This document shows, in pieces, positions 21,242-32,146 of a stretch of DNA of 64,000 bases. Below the pieces are notes generated by a model, which did not search any database, was not told the DNA's origin, and was given only the letters and a program-made list of their open reading frames with translations. Numbering within the stretch: the stretch's first letter is position 1; every line of letters starts with the position of its first letter. Origin of the DNA: Aquarana catesbeiana (taxonomy: Eukaryota > Chordata > Amphibia > Anura > Ranidae). Location: assembly GCF_042186555.1 (NCBI RefSeq), contig NC_133324.1, positions 73,522,189 to 73,586,188 of the forward strand. Reading direction: 5' to 3'. The position numbers and the translations under genes were made by a program.

Positions 21242-21671
21242 TACACACGAGCGGACTTTTCAGCATCAAAGGTCTGACGGTCTTTCCAACGGACTTTCGA
21301 CGGAGTTACGACGTACTTTCGGACGACCGGACTTGCCCACACACGAACGGACTAAAGTCCGTTCGAAAGTCCGTTGGTATGAACGTGATGACCTACGAAG
21401 GGACTAGAATAAGGAAGTTCATAGCCAGTAGCCAATAGCTGCCCTTGCGTCCTTTTTTGTCTGTCGGACTAGCATACAGACGAACAGATTTTTCGACCGG
21501 ACTTGAGTCCGTCGGAAAGATTTGAAACATGTTCCAAATCTAAAGTCCATCTGCTTTTCGACAGAAAAAGTCAGCTGAAGGTCCAATGAACCCCACACAC
21601 GGTCGGATTGTCCGACAGATTCATTCCGTCGGACCAGTCCGGTCGAAAAGTTCGGTTGTGTGTACACAGCT
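21242..21671. mobile_element. Harbinger-like MITE, copy 2
   Basis: Inverted ends TACACACGAGCGGACTTTT and GTTGTGTGTACACAGCT, flanked by TTA (21239-21241, 21672-21674). The interior alternates GGACTTTCGACGGA-type motifs. The left end has lost a few bases compared with copy 4. It interrupts TTAA element 1. Confidence 0.65.
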
Positions 21672-21969
21672 TTAGTGTCTAATTTGTCCGCCGCAATATC
21701 GCAGTCTCACTATAAGTCGCTGATCGCCTCCATTACTAGTAAAAAATAAATAAATAACTACATATTCCAAAAATCTATCCCATAGTTTGTAGACGCTATA
21801 ACTTTTGCGCAAACCAATCAATATAAGCTTATTGGGATTTTTTTTACAAAAAATATGTAGCAGAATACATATTGGTCTAAGATGATGAAGAAATTTGATT
21901 TTTTAAAAAATTTTTTATTAGATATGTTTTATAGCAGAAAGTAAAAAATATTGTTTTGTTTTCAAAATT

Positions 21970-22560
21970 AGATAAAAAATGGGGTTTAGGGACTTTAGAT
22001 GAACCTATGACCTGGTAAGGCCAAATGTTCCATCCCTTGGGACTTTAAATGTAAATGTGGCCTGGTAAGGCCGCATATTTCCATCCCTGTCATGCATCAA
22101 AAAGGGGGAGAAAGCTAGGGGGTGGGACTTTATATGAGGCATGTGGTAGCCAAAAAGTAAAATGGTGGACATTTTTGGAATTTTATTGATTGCAAAAACG
22201 AAACGCGTAGAGCTGCCTTACGCCATGTTCTCAATTTACATTACCCGGACACCAATTTTACCCTTAATACCCTTTCTTTGGACCAATGAGGTCATAGACT
22301 CTGCAAGTATTATTATGCGTTATTGGTTTATCTAACTCTGTTTTGGTGCACTCCAGAAGAATTTTGCTTGCTATATTATGTGATACTGATTTTATGATGT
22401 TATATATACTGTATTACCATTGTACCATTGTTACATGTTGTATCTGTTATACTTAATTGTATCCTTTTGCAAACAATAAAATTCCAAAAATGTCCACCAT
22501 TTTACTTTTTGGCTACCACGTGCCTCATATAAAGTCTCACCCCCTACCTTTCTCCCCCTT
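21970..22560 (+). mobile_element. Hammerhead-family element with 16-bp duplication
   Basis: Flanked by an exact 16-bp direct repeat TTTTGTTTTCAAAATT (21954-21969, 22561-22576), which shows insertion into TTAA element 1. Inverted arms (about 22100-22194 and 22462-22563) enclose a 270-bp core. The core opens with the half motif GAAACGCGTAGAGC and closes with CAAACAATAAAATTCC. Motif GGGACTTTATATGA in the arm is shared with the element at 27004-28075. Long target duplications fit a retrotransposon-type mechanism. Confidence 0.6.
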
Positions 22561-22731
22561 TTTTGTTTTCAAAATTGTCTGTCTTTTTTTTATTTATAGC
22601 GCAAAAAATGAGAACCGCAGAGGTGATCAAATACCACCAAAAGAAAGCTTTTTGGTGTCCTTTTATGAAACTGAGATCAGCGGCGATCCCGAGTCTCACC
22701 GCTGATCTCAGCTCATTACCAGTTTATGAAA

Positions 22732-22775
22732 CTGAGATAATCAGCGGAGAACATGTTCTCCGCTGATTATCTCAG
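22732..22775. repeat. 44-bp perfect palindrome
   Basis: CTGAGATAATCAGCGGAGAA then CATG and the exact inverse to 22775. A related imperfect palindrome (CTGAGATCAGCGG / CCGCTGATCTCAG) lies just upstream at about 22674-22712. Confidence 0.95.
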
Positions 22776-22964
22776 CACAGTGAGAATTTGTAACTGACTT
22801 CACAGAAACGGCCAGTGTATGAAGGTGCGATCTCAGCACCTCACTGGCGATCTGTGACAGAATTCTCACTTTCTGATTCACCATTTCAGAAGTGGAGAAT
22901 CAGAGTGAGAAGCCTGAAACTGGCTGATATTCTGGAGAAAGCAAGATAGGAAGGATAGGAATTT

Positions 22965-23181
<217 letters not shown>

Positions 23182-23199
23182 TAGATGTTCACGTCTCTG

Positions 23200-24130
23200 G
23201 CTGGGTTCACACTTGTGCGATGCGTGAACCAGCGTGATTCCTGTGCGGGTTTTCACATCGCACCTACATTGACATCTGCGCACCACTGCGGGTGTCAATG
23301 TAAAGTTAATGACACCCTCAGATCATTTCACAGATCGCAGTGCGAACTATGTAATGGTGCAGGAATCGGATCGCATGGGTGTTCACACCCATGCGATCCG
23401 ATTCCAGTGCGGACCAAATAAAGGGTCCTGTACCATTTTGGTGCAAATGCAATATGATTTAGGGCCAGTTCCCACTGCTGCGGTGTCCGAGATCGGATGT
23501 GATTCGCACCGCACTGCAGTGCAAAATCACATCCGATCTCTGTGCGATGCGATTTCAGCCATACAGATAGTATTGCTAAATTTGCATTGCCCTCGGACCA
23601 AACTCTTACAGGACCCTTTTTTTGGTCCACAGCAGAATCGGATCGCATGGGTGTTCACACCCATGCGATTCGATTACTGTCCGAGTTTGCAGATCGCACT
23701 GCGATATGCGAACTGATTTGGGGGTGTTGTTAACTTTTAGGCCCAGTTCACACTTGTGCGATGCCGGACATCACACAGGCATCGCATGTTATTCGCAGCA
23801 CACTGCCATTCACATTACATGCGATGTCTGTGCGGTGCGATATCAGCTGTACAGATAGTATGGCTGATATCGCACCGCATTCGGTGCAAACACGCACAGG
23901 ACCCTTTTTTGTGTTCGGACCAGAATCGGATCGCATGTGTGTTCACACATATGCGATCCGATTCATGTCCGAACTGTCAGTTCGCAGTGCGATATGCAAG
24001 CTGATCTGGGGGTGTCGTTAACAATGTATTGACACTCCCCAGCGATTCGCATATGGCAGTGTGAACAGACATGCGAGTCGGTGCGATGCGGGAACCCGCA
24101 GTGGATTCGCAGTGTTCTCGCATCGCACCA
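23200..24130. repeat. Cluster of CACACTTGTGCGATGC MITE-like repeats
   Basis: GGTTCACACTTGTGCGATGC occurs near 23205 and GTTCACACTTGTGCGATGCC near 23745, with repeated GAATCGGATCGCATG and CACCCATGCGATCCGATTC inverted pairs. The ends resemble the MITEs at 12733, 40212 and 63336. The plus and minus frames here translate the same inverted pairs and are not genes. Confidence 0.55.
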
Positions 24131-24840
24131 GTTTATCAATTTTTATGTTTATCTATAATGAAATATATTTTATTTTAATTTAGTAATAAATATTTATACT
24201 TGTATACTTTATTAAAATTATTTTTTTAATGATTATAAATGTAAATTTGCATTTATATGAATGGTGTATAGCTGCATTACATATGTGCATTACATTCATT
24301 TACTATACACCATTCACATTTAAATAGGGACATGTATGATCTTTAAATATTGATAAAAACAATGTTTTTTTTATAATTAGGTTAATGTATATTGTGTAGG
24401 GGGAATTTAACTTTATTATTGTATTAATATGTTGGGGAATAATGTGTGCTGATTTGTGTTAAACTTTTGTATTTTATGGTTCCTCATACTGTAATCCCGC
24501 TATATCACGCCAGATTATAGTGAGAGGAGCCATTCTCAGGAGTTCCCGGCGTTTGTAGATCGCTCCTCAACTCAACATGAGAAGCGATCTACACACTTTC
24601 ATAAACAGGCACTCAGAGGAGAGCGATCTCCTCTGAGAATGCCTGAGAACTGAAAAGCGGTATTTTACCGCACTTTCATAAAAGGACACCATAGTGGGTA
24701 AAAAGGACATAATTTTTATGTGTGTACAGGGTCGCACGACCGTGCAGTTGTCAGTTAAAGTAACGCTGTGCCATATAGCAAAAAATGGCCTGCTCAGGAG
24801 TGGTGGGGGATGGGGGGTAAACCTTCCGCGGCTGAAGTGG

Positions 24841-25307
24841 TTAAAGTAGCTCTAAAGGCTGAAGGATTTTTACTTTCATGCATTCTGATCCCCCAGCTCC
24901 CCTAATTCTTACCTGAGCTCCCTCCGATCCAGCAATGTTCACAATCGCCTTGGCTGTCCCAGGACTCTCCCTCCTCATTGGCTGAGACAGCAGCGGGAGC
25001 CCATTGGCTCCCAATGCTGTCAATCACAGCCAGTGAGCCAATGAGGAGAGAGCAGGGGGCGGGGCTCAGCCACAGCTCTATGTGTCTTATGGACGCATAG
25101 AGCAGCGGCTCAGGAGCGAGCATATACCGGTGCCCCCAGGGCAAGTGGCTTTCTGTGGGGGCACTGCTTAAGGGGGAAGAGCAAGGAGCGCCGGTGGGGG
25201 ACCCGAAAAGAAGAGGATCGGAGCTGCTCTGTGCAAAACCACTGCACAGAGCAGGTAAGTATAACATGTTTGTTTTATTTTTAAACAAAGCTTTAATACC
25301 ACTTTAA
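24841..25307. mobile_element. TTAA-flanked element 2
   Basis: TTAAAGTAGCTCTAAAGG at the left and AATACCACTTTAA at the right are inverted ends, with TTAA on both sides (24841-24844, 25304-25307). It shares its left TTAA with element 1. GC-richer interior, no coding sequence. Confidence 0.6.
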
Positions 25308-26180
25308 CCATTCTGCAATAAAACTTTAAAAGACAATAGTGACTAGTGACCAATATCCTTTCTCGGTCCCCCTATTTTAGCTATGGAGTCAGCCCTGAGG
25401 TGAAATGCTAGCCCGCCCCTGACCTGTGGAGGTGCTATCCTGCCTTAGGGGCGCTCCATATATATGTGCCATACTTGTAGCATACCCATGAAAGCAGAAA
25501 ATTACTGTAGTAGGCACTGCTACTACAGTGATCTCCAATAGATTCTGGGTCCTGTGCCGAGTGGCTGCCCTTCTGCTTATTCAACGCAGTAGGTTGACCG
25601 CTCAGCACAGGCACTATTCAGAGAGAATGCTCTGCATTTTCTCACAAAATGCAAAGTAGTTTTTTCACTGCTGGACCAGTCAACAGAAGCTACAAAAGTT
25701 ACCCAGAATTTGAAAAGCCAGCCTGTGGACTGAACGTAAAAAAAAGAACCAATTCCTGCATTCATACAAGCGAGCTGGATGCAGGAATCCCCCCCGCCAA
25801 GATATTGTAATTTGACAATGGGGACCCCCTGCTGTCAGATAACACTGAGCAGCACTGCAGCCAATTGGCTGCAAACCACTGATCGGAGAAATTTTCCAAC
25901 AGGACTGTTCGACAGAAGACGATCTAACAATCGGCTTCTGTCAAACTGGGAGGGCTACATACAGATCAAATTCGGATGGTCCCTGAACTGGCCAATTTTT
26001 AAACCATGTGTACCCAGCTTAATGGAGCCCTCAACAATGGCTGTGAATTCTGGGAGTCATGCCATCACCGATAGACTCCCATGGCTCATCCATTGTTGGC
26101 GTTTCCTCATCTCCCTTGCAGAAGCTGCTCACTGACACAAGAGAGCTGGAGCTGCTGGATCACGTGATCAGATCAGATAA
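25308..26180. other. No gene; possible MITE end near 26020
   Basis: CCATGTGTACCCAGCTTA at about 26003-26021 looks like the right end of a CACAC-type MITE, but no left end was found. The rest is unrecognised. Confidence 0.35.
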
Positions 26181-26529
26181 AAATAAGTAAGTAAGCTTTT
26201 TGTAGCATACAGGAAAAAACAAACAGAGCCTGACATTGAGTATCTGACAAGGGATATAGAGGGATGAGAATATACACAGGAAAACATGAAAAAAATCTGA
26301 GGACAAGACAATATACATATAATGGTACGTGCATAAACTCCAGACAGTGCCATGCCTAAAACATTATACTGCCACGAGGCCGATCTTTGATAAACAAAGT
26401 GAAACAAAAGGCATAGGTCTGACACCGGGCCATTCAGCATTCCCTGAAGGTCCTCATAAAAGACTGGAGTGGGAGTTCTCAGCTGGCTGCGCTCACTATA
26501 CAGTATATCGTGACTATATTGCAGGTAAC

Positions 26530-27003
26530 TAGCAACACACTGTTGGTTGCAATGTCACCACAAAGATATCAGACCTTACTTCAAGAAGCAAAGTGCACTG
26601 AGTAATTGGAGGAGTAGGCATAGTCAATCCAATAAAACCATATTTTGCGGAACCGTTCCTCCTTATGCTTTGAGAAAGCAATAAAGTTCTCCATTGTATA
26701 GATTTAGTTGCGTTTGCGTAACCAAACATTCATAAGGGAATAAGGAATTGATTGCTTCCAATAGAGAGGGATGCAGGCCTTGGCTGCATTGAGCAAATGT
26801 TAAAGAAGCAATTGTGTGGATGAACGGGGGGGCCAAGTGAAGTAGGTATGCCATGGGGTCATCACCCAGCCTAACATTCGTTAGTTTGAACACCTGGTTT
26901 CACACTTTTGCTCAAAAAGGTTGCAGAACTGGAGAGTCACAAAATATGTGTAGGTAGGTAACCTCTTGAGTGAGACATCTCCAGCATTTGGGTGAAGTTT
27001 GTG
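26530..27003 (-). pseudogene. L1/Tx1-type ORF2 C-terminal remnant
   Basis: Minus-strand translation from about 26998 gives SPKCWRCLTQEVTYLHIFCD, then SPVLQPF. This is the cysteine/histidine knuckle (C-x2-C-x8-H-x3-C) at the end of L1-clade ORF2 proteins. Two in-frame stops follow, then FKLTNVRLGDDPMAYLLHL continues in the same frame. The cut at 27003 coincides with the next element. The reverse transcriptase and endonuclease are missing. Confidence 0.65.
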
Positions 27004-28075
27004 GATAAAAATGGGGGAAAATGGGGGAAAAGGGGAATTTGGGACTTTATATGAAACACAACACTAGGGCAAGCTGAGTCATCAGACGTAGAAAAAGTAT
27101 AGTGTAGGATAATAGTGGGGCAATAGTGAAGGATCTGAGGGTTGGTTTCCCTCAGCCCCTTCACTATTGCCCCACTATTATCCTACACTACACCTCCTAT
27201 CTTTTGGTTATCCAATAATACCCAATTTTGCTTACTATCACCTACCCATTTCTAATATATTACAGATAATTTGGGTTTATGCCTCATTCTACACTATCAA
27301 TCTGGAAACCAAGGGGGAATCTTCTTACTACCTATTTCTACACGGTACCCTGTGTTGCCTCGTCATGCCGCTGCTTGGTTGCCTCCTCAGCTCCCGGGGG
27401 GATGCCACATTCACCCCTTAATATTTTCCTACCATTGAATGTCACCATATATGCTCATTATATCATATACCCACAGGTAAGAGTGCTAGGACCAGCGTTT
27501 ATGCTCCCCCTCTTCCTGTTGCAATTAAATTTTATTAATTACTACCCTACATTATATTCTAGATATTTCCAGATAGCTGCTCCTGATGAGTGGACAAACT
27601 TCCACGAAACGCGTCGAGCAATTACAACTGAGCATTTTCTACTTTTTGACATGTCACAGCAAATACGCATCTATTATGGGCATTTTTATTGTTTTAGTCA
27701 CCAGTTTTATTATAATACGATATTGAATATATATACACATGTTGGGTGTAATGTTGATGATACTGCAACTTACGTGCTGTTTACAGTGTTTAACATGCTA
27801 CCTCGTTACTATATTATGTCTTATTGTCATGTTTGACCTATTCTGTACCATATTTACTGATTATATGTGAGTATCATCTATTGCACTCTGTTTCTCATGT
27901 GGTATCAATAAATTCAAAACTTTTTCTACGTCTGATGACTCAGCTTGCCCTAGTGTTGTGTTTCATATAAAGTCCCAAATTCCCCTTTTCCCCCATTTTC
28001 CCCCATTTTTCTCATATATTAGGGATGGAGACCTGTGTACTGGATGGTCATGGTCTCATATAAAGTCCCAACCTA
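27004..28075 (+). mobile_element. Hammerhead-family element with inverted arms
   Basis: The left arm (about 27004-27105) and right arm (about 27915-28015) are inverted copies, including GGGACTTTATATGAAACACA, GCAAGCTGAGTCATCAGACG and GGGGGAAAATGGGGG. Just inside the left arm is a second hairpin (27101-27190) around AATAGTGGGGCAATAGTGAAGG-type arms. The core carries a consensus hammerhead ribozyme (27578-27620) and ends GGTATCAATAAATTCAAAAC. The right tail (28016-28075) holds another CATATAAAGTCCCAA. No protein domain, and no target duplication recognised. Confidence 0.55.
27578..27620 (+). ncRNA. Hammerhead ribozyme, consensus type I
   Basis: All core positions fit. TGCTC (stem I 5', 27578-27582), CTGATGA (27583-27589), stem II GTGG/CCAC with loop ACAAACTT, GAA (27606-27608), ACGCGT as minimal palindromic stem III (27609-27614), C17 at 27615, and GAGCA (27616-27620), which pairs perfectly with TGCTC. 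Predicted cleavage is after 27615. A two-base-pair stem III is known from retroelement and amphibian satellite hammerheads, which often act as dimers. Activity is predicted, not shown. Confidence 0.85.
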
Positions 28076-28076
28076 A

Positions 28077-28461
28077 CTTTTTTTTTAACAGAAGATTTTA
28101 TTGAACAAATCAGCATTACAATACAATAAATTAGTACAGTCAATGCGATGAGAAAAGTGACAACAGGATCTGCCTTCAATCAAAAGCCACTATTTAGCAG
28201 ACATGTCAGCTATGCAAAGTCAGAAATTACACCTAGCAATACTTCTTATGGCATTAAAGCGTAATAACCTCTTCAGGTGGAATAAAGTAGGCAACCAATA
28301 TGCAGTCAAACCTAGTAGGGATGGCGGGGGGGGGGGGGAGGGGGGAAGGGGGGGGAGGGGACCGAGGGAGGGGGAAGGAAGGGGATGAGGGGGGGGGGGG
28401 CCGAGCATCAGAGAAATGACCATGAGATGTAGGATGTCCTCTAAAATGTTTCACTTCTTGG
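28077..28461 (-). other. L1 3' UTR with poly(A) and C-rich tract
   Basis: Downstream of the ORF2 stop on the minus strand, ending in a short poly(A) (T run at 28079-28088). On the plus strand 28322-28402 is almost pure G with a few A, so the L1 sense RNA would be C-rich here. Confidence 0.55.
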
Positions 28462-29928
28462 TTATGGGGATGGGGGTTCAGAATCCCCGGAGGCATCAAC
28501 CCAAGAGGACCAGACTTTATCAAACTTTCCTGGGCATTGTCTACTTTCATATGTCAGTCTATAAAGAGGAAGTGGCATATTCACCGACCTTCTCCACGAG
28601 GCCAGAGTAGGAGGCTCCACTAGTTTCCATCGCAATAAGATTTCACGCCTGGCATAGTATAGTGCAAAGGTTAGACACAGTTTACTATATCTATCTCCCT
28701 CCACTTCCTCCAAATGACTAAGCAGTAGTATCTGAGGATCAACCGGCAAGTGTGAGCCTATGACCCTGCTCATTGTGGAGGCCACTGCTGACCAGAAGGG
28801 GTGAAGTTTGGGACAGGACCAGACCATGTGCCAGAAAGTACCCTCCTCCTGCCTACATCTCTGACAGTTGGGATCTCTTTGATGGTAAATGCGCGCCAGT
28901 CTCTGTGGGGTGAAATACGCTCTGTGTAGGAACTTAAATTGTATGAACCTATCTTTTGCAGCTATCATGGAGGGAATGTAGGAGATTAAACACTCCTTCC
29001 ATTCCTCCTCGTTCAAAGAGGGAACATCGACCCTCCACTTTTCCCAGGTTTTGGTTAATTTGGCATCATATTCCACTGTAAGGTGAAGATATAATGTTGA
29101 GAGGGGCTTCCCCATCACGCTGGAAGTCAAGAGCCGTTCAATGGAGTCCGGTTCCAGAATGAGGGGGGCAGGGAACTGAGCTTCAAAGGCGTGTTTCAGC
29201 TGCCAGTACCTAAATTGGAAGGAGAGCGGAATAGCGAAAGATTGCCTCAGGGCTTGGAATGACATAAGTCTACCCTCTTTGACTATATGTTTTAATGTGA
29301 GAATTCCTTTTTTTGCCCAAAGCGAGGGATCCGGTATGCTGTAAAAGTGGGGGAGCATAGGGTTACCCCATAGGGGCATATGGGGTGAGATGAAATTGGG
29401 CTTCCTATATATTTTCCTAGCCTCCTGCCATACCTTCACGGTAGTTCGCATCAGTGTTGTCATGGTCAGGCTGGCTCTAAGTCCACGGAACAGGAGATTG
29501 CTCAGGGCCGCATAGGAACCCAAAATAGCTGCCTCCAGAGTGACCGCCGGATTCTGTATGGGCTGGGAAAACCACCACTGAATCGTGACCAGAACAGCTG
29601 CCCAATAGTAGATTTGAAAGTTCGGTAGGGCCAGTCCCCCCCCTCCCAACCTAACTTGCTGTTTCGAAGTTTGTGGATAGATTTTGGTAAGAGGTGAAGG
29701 GACTTTGTACCGTCTTGTGAGAATTTTGAAATCAGTTTCCTGACTGGAACTGGAAAGCGTTACAGTATGAGTAAATCGTAAGAAACCATCCTTCTGTTGT
29801 TCCAAAAAGCTGCTGCCCAGGTCAGTCTCCAATTTAGTGATGAAGAAGGGATCTTGTAGCTCTGGGGGGTTGAGTAAGTAGTTTGTAGGAAAGAGATAGA
29901 ACATGTCTGATTGGGGAAGTGGAAGCAC
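28462..29928 (-). pseudogene. L1-clade ORF2 C-terminal half
   Basis: A 488-codon open frame on the minus strand. L1 ORF2 encodes an endonuclease and reverse transcriptase; only the region after the catalytic RT core is present. Near residue 100 it reads GGLALPNFQIYYWAAVLVTI, a hallmark of the L1 post-RT region. Near residues 360-390 is CQRCRQEEGTFWHMVWSCP followed by KLHPFW, the C-terminal cysteine/histidine knuckle. It ends near DASGDSEPPSP, then the 3' UTR and poly(A). No YADD motif or endonuclease is present, so this is a 5'-truncated copy, though the remaining frame is free of stops, suggesting a fairly young insertion. Confidence 0.85.
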
Positions 29929-30330
29929 ACCATTTTTTGAAACTGGTAAGGATGGAAGTGGGATGTTATTTTGCCTACATTTGTAAGAAAATTACGTAAT
30001 TGTAGCTCTCCCCACTATGGCTGTGGTGGCTCAGTCATGCATTGGAGCTCCACTAAGGGGTAAGGAAGGCGTCCTGGCATGTCTTATTCTCCTGAACAAG
30101 AGATTTAAAAGACCAATCTAGAATACCAGGAAAGAAATTAGAGTGACCAATGACCAGGTAATCTGTGAGGGAGATCGATCTGAAAGTATATCTCCCCTTT
30201 CGATGCAAAAAAGTTGGGCAGTGTAGCCTACCAGGGGATGAGACTTGATAGAGGAGGGCATGTCAGTCTGAAGCCCGGGCACTCCACATAGTGGAAGCTT
30301 AGATTGGGCTCCTCTAGTTGAATCCATAGT
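29929..30330 (-). pseudogene. Possible upstream L1 remnant, decayed
   Basis: Minus-strand frames interrupted by stops continue upstream of the ORF2 fragment, including 30118-30327 with no recognisable motif. I cannot fix the 5' boundary of the L1 insertion. Confidence 0.3.
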
Positions 30331-30499
30331 TTATTGCACAGATCTTTCTTATACAGGCAGCACCAGGACAGGTTTGTTCAGCACCCCAGGGCAAGGATGC
30401 AGAACTGCACCCCTCTCACGTTCCTAATACATGCAGTAGAATGGATGTACCACCCTGTGCCCATTCTCAGCCCTCTTAGCACCAGCAGTCCATGGTTGC

Positions 30500-30705
30500 C
30501 ATTGAATGCTGACTACACGTGTGTCTCCCAGAAGACAGCGGGGGGGGGGGCGGACATTGCGGTGATCTATGCCCGGAAGTGGGAGCAGATACCTGAATTT
30601 GACAGGTATCTGCACCCCCCTGAAAGGTGCCAAATGTTGCACCAGAGGGGGGGAGGAATCCGATCAGCGGAAGTTCCATTTCTGGGTGGAACTCCGCTTT
30701 AAAGA
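30500..30705. repeat. GGAAGTTCCATTTCTGGGTGGAACT repeat end
   Basis: The segment ends GGTGGAACTCCGCTTTAAAG, with a self-complementary GGAAGTTCC...GGAACTCC and a TTTAA terminus compatible with a TTAA-type element. The left end is not clear. Open frames at 30334-30745 are unsupported. Confidence 0.35.
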
Positions 30706-31427
30706 CCACCCAAGGCATGAGTTTGAGAAAAGTTACACTAGACAATATTTGTATTATCTTTCTTATTATAACTCACTATATATGTACTGTTAGCTCTCCA
30801 AAAGACTTTATTTGTAGGCATTAGATCATTGTTCCTCTCACCGTGATATTACAAAAACTCTGAAGTCACGCTGCTAGCCTGTATTAGAAATGTCTTAACA
30901 TTATACTAGACTAGAACATAATGTCATGATGAGGCTGTCTGGACACTGTAATCCTGATTATTATTTTATGTGATCCTGAATTACTTTTTATCCTGTTAGA
31001 CAGCAAAGTGATGGTAACACAGCTCAGTATTCTGTAACGTCTCCTTTCCGTGTAAGCCGCCTCACCCCAAATTAACCTTTCTACACAGTAAATATTCTTT
31101 GCTAATGAAAAGGTTTATGCAGAAAGAAGTCTTTGAAAACAGTGTAGTGAGAAATCCGCTTAAAATAAGGAGGATATACTGATAAAAGGATGAATGCCTT
31201 TAATAAACAGATTTAGCTGCTATGACAAGCAAATAAAGGAGATGCTAGGAATAAAAAAAAATGAAAAGAGGTTTTAAGTGCGGCTTATTGTCTATCTGTA
31301 AAATCTTCTCTAGTTCTTGGTTCAGCCCTTCATCATAGTATTGAATATGTACCCGCACTTCACATCCCACACAGCATGCCATGAGTCGATGCCTCTTCTT
31401 CCTTTAAGCATGCAGCAAGCTGTGCCT
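30706..31427. other. No recognised feature
   Basis: AT-rich sequence with no coding, RNA or repeat signal that I could identify. Confidence 0.4.
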
Positions 31428-32146
31428 TCAGTTACCTGGGCAGCAACAGCAGAGGGACATCTGCAGGCATTTGTGTGCTCTTGATGGCTGGAGAATGGGC
31501 TCCTGGATTATTAGCCATGTGTGCTGAGCACTGGCCTCAGGACATCAGATGATACTTCAGTGGACCTTCTAGGTAGTCTGAGGTGGTCTCACTGTGTCAG
31601 TAGTCACTGTGTCACCCATGTTAAGAGCTGATATTCAGGCAGGACAGTTTGTTGCTAGAGCATTGTAGGTACTCAAATGGATGGTCAAAGCAAAAAGAAG
31701 GCAGTATCAGGCCCCATTCACACCTCAGCGTTTTGTAGCTTGAAGCTCGAAGCTCCAAAAGGTTGGAGGAGAGAAAAAAAAAAAATATTCACACCTCCAC
31801 TACAAGTCACCTGAAGCTAAAAAAAGGGGGGCTTCAGTGGCCTGATACTGCCTGCTTTTTGCTCTGACCATCCATTTGAGCACCTACAATGCTCTACCAG
31901 CAAACTGTCCTGCCTGAATATCACTTCTTACCACGGGTGACACAGTGACCACTGACACAGTGACACCACCTCAGACTACCTAGAAGGTCCACTGAAGTAA
32001 CATCTGATGTCCTGAAGCCAGTGCTCAGCACACATGGCTAATAATCCAGCAGCCACAGGAGCAAATTCTCCAGCCATCAAGAGCACACTGCTAAATGCCT
32101 GCAGATGTCCCCCTGCTGTTGTAGGTTGCTTCCCAGGTAACTGAAG
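31428..32146. repeat. Long inverted repeat, ~0.28-0.31-kb arms
   Basis: The left arm (31428-31709) and right arm (about 31836-32146) are imperfect inverted copies. They share TTCAGTTACCTGGG, CATCTGCAGGCATTT, TGTGTGCTGAGCACTGGC and AGGCAGGACAGTTTG with their inverses. The 125-bp spacer begins with the GGCCCCATTCACACCTCAGC element end. Confidence 0.8.

Noticed and set aside
22195..22215. GAAACGCGTAGAGC as a complete hammerhead
   Set aside because: No CTGANGA core or pairing strand upstream; only the 3' half is present.
28203..28388. Gly/Arg-rich plus-strand frame
   Set aside because: Reads the G tract of the L1 3' UTR.
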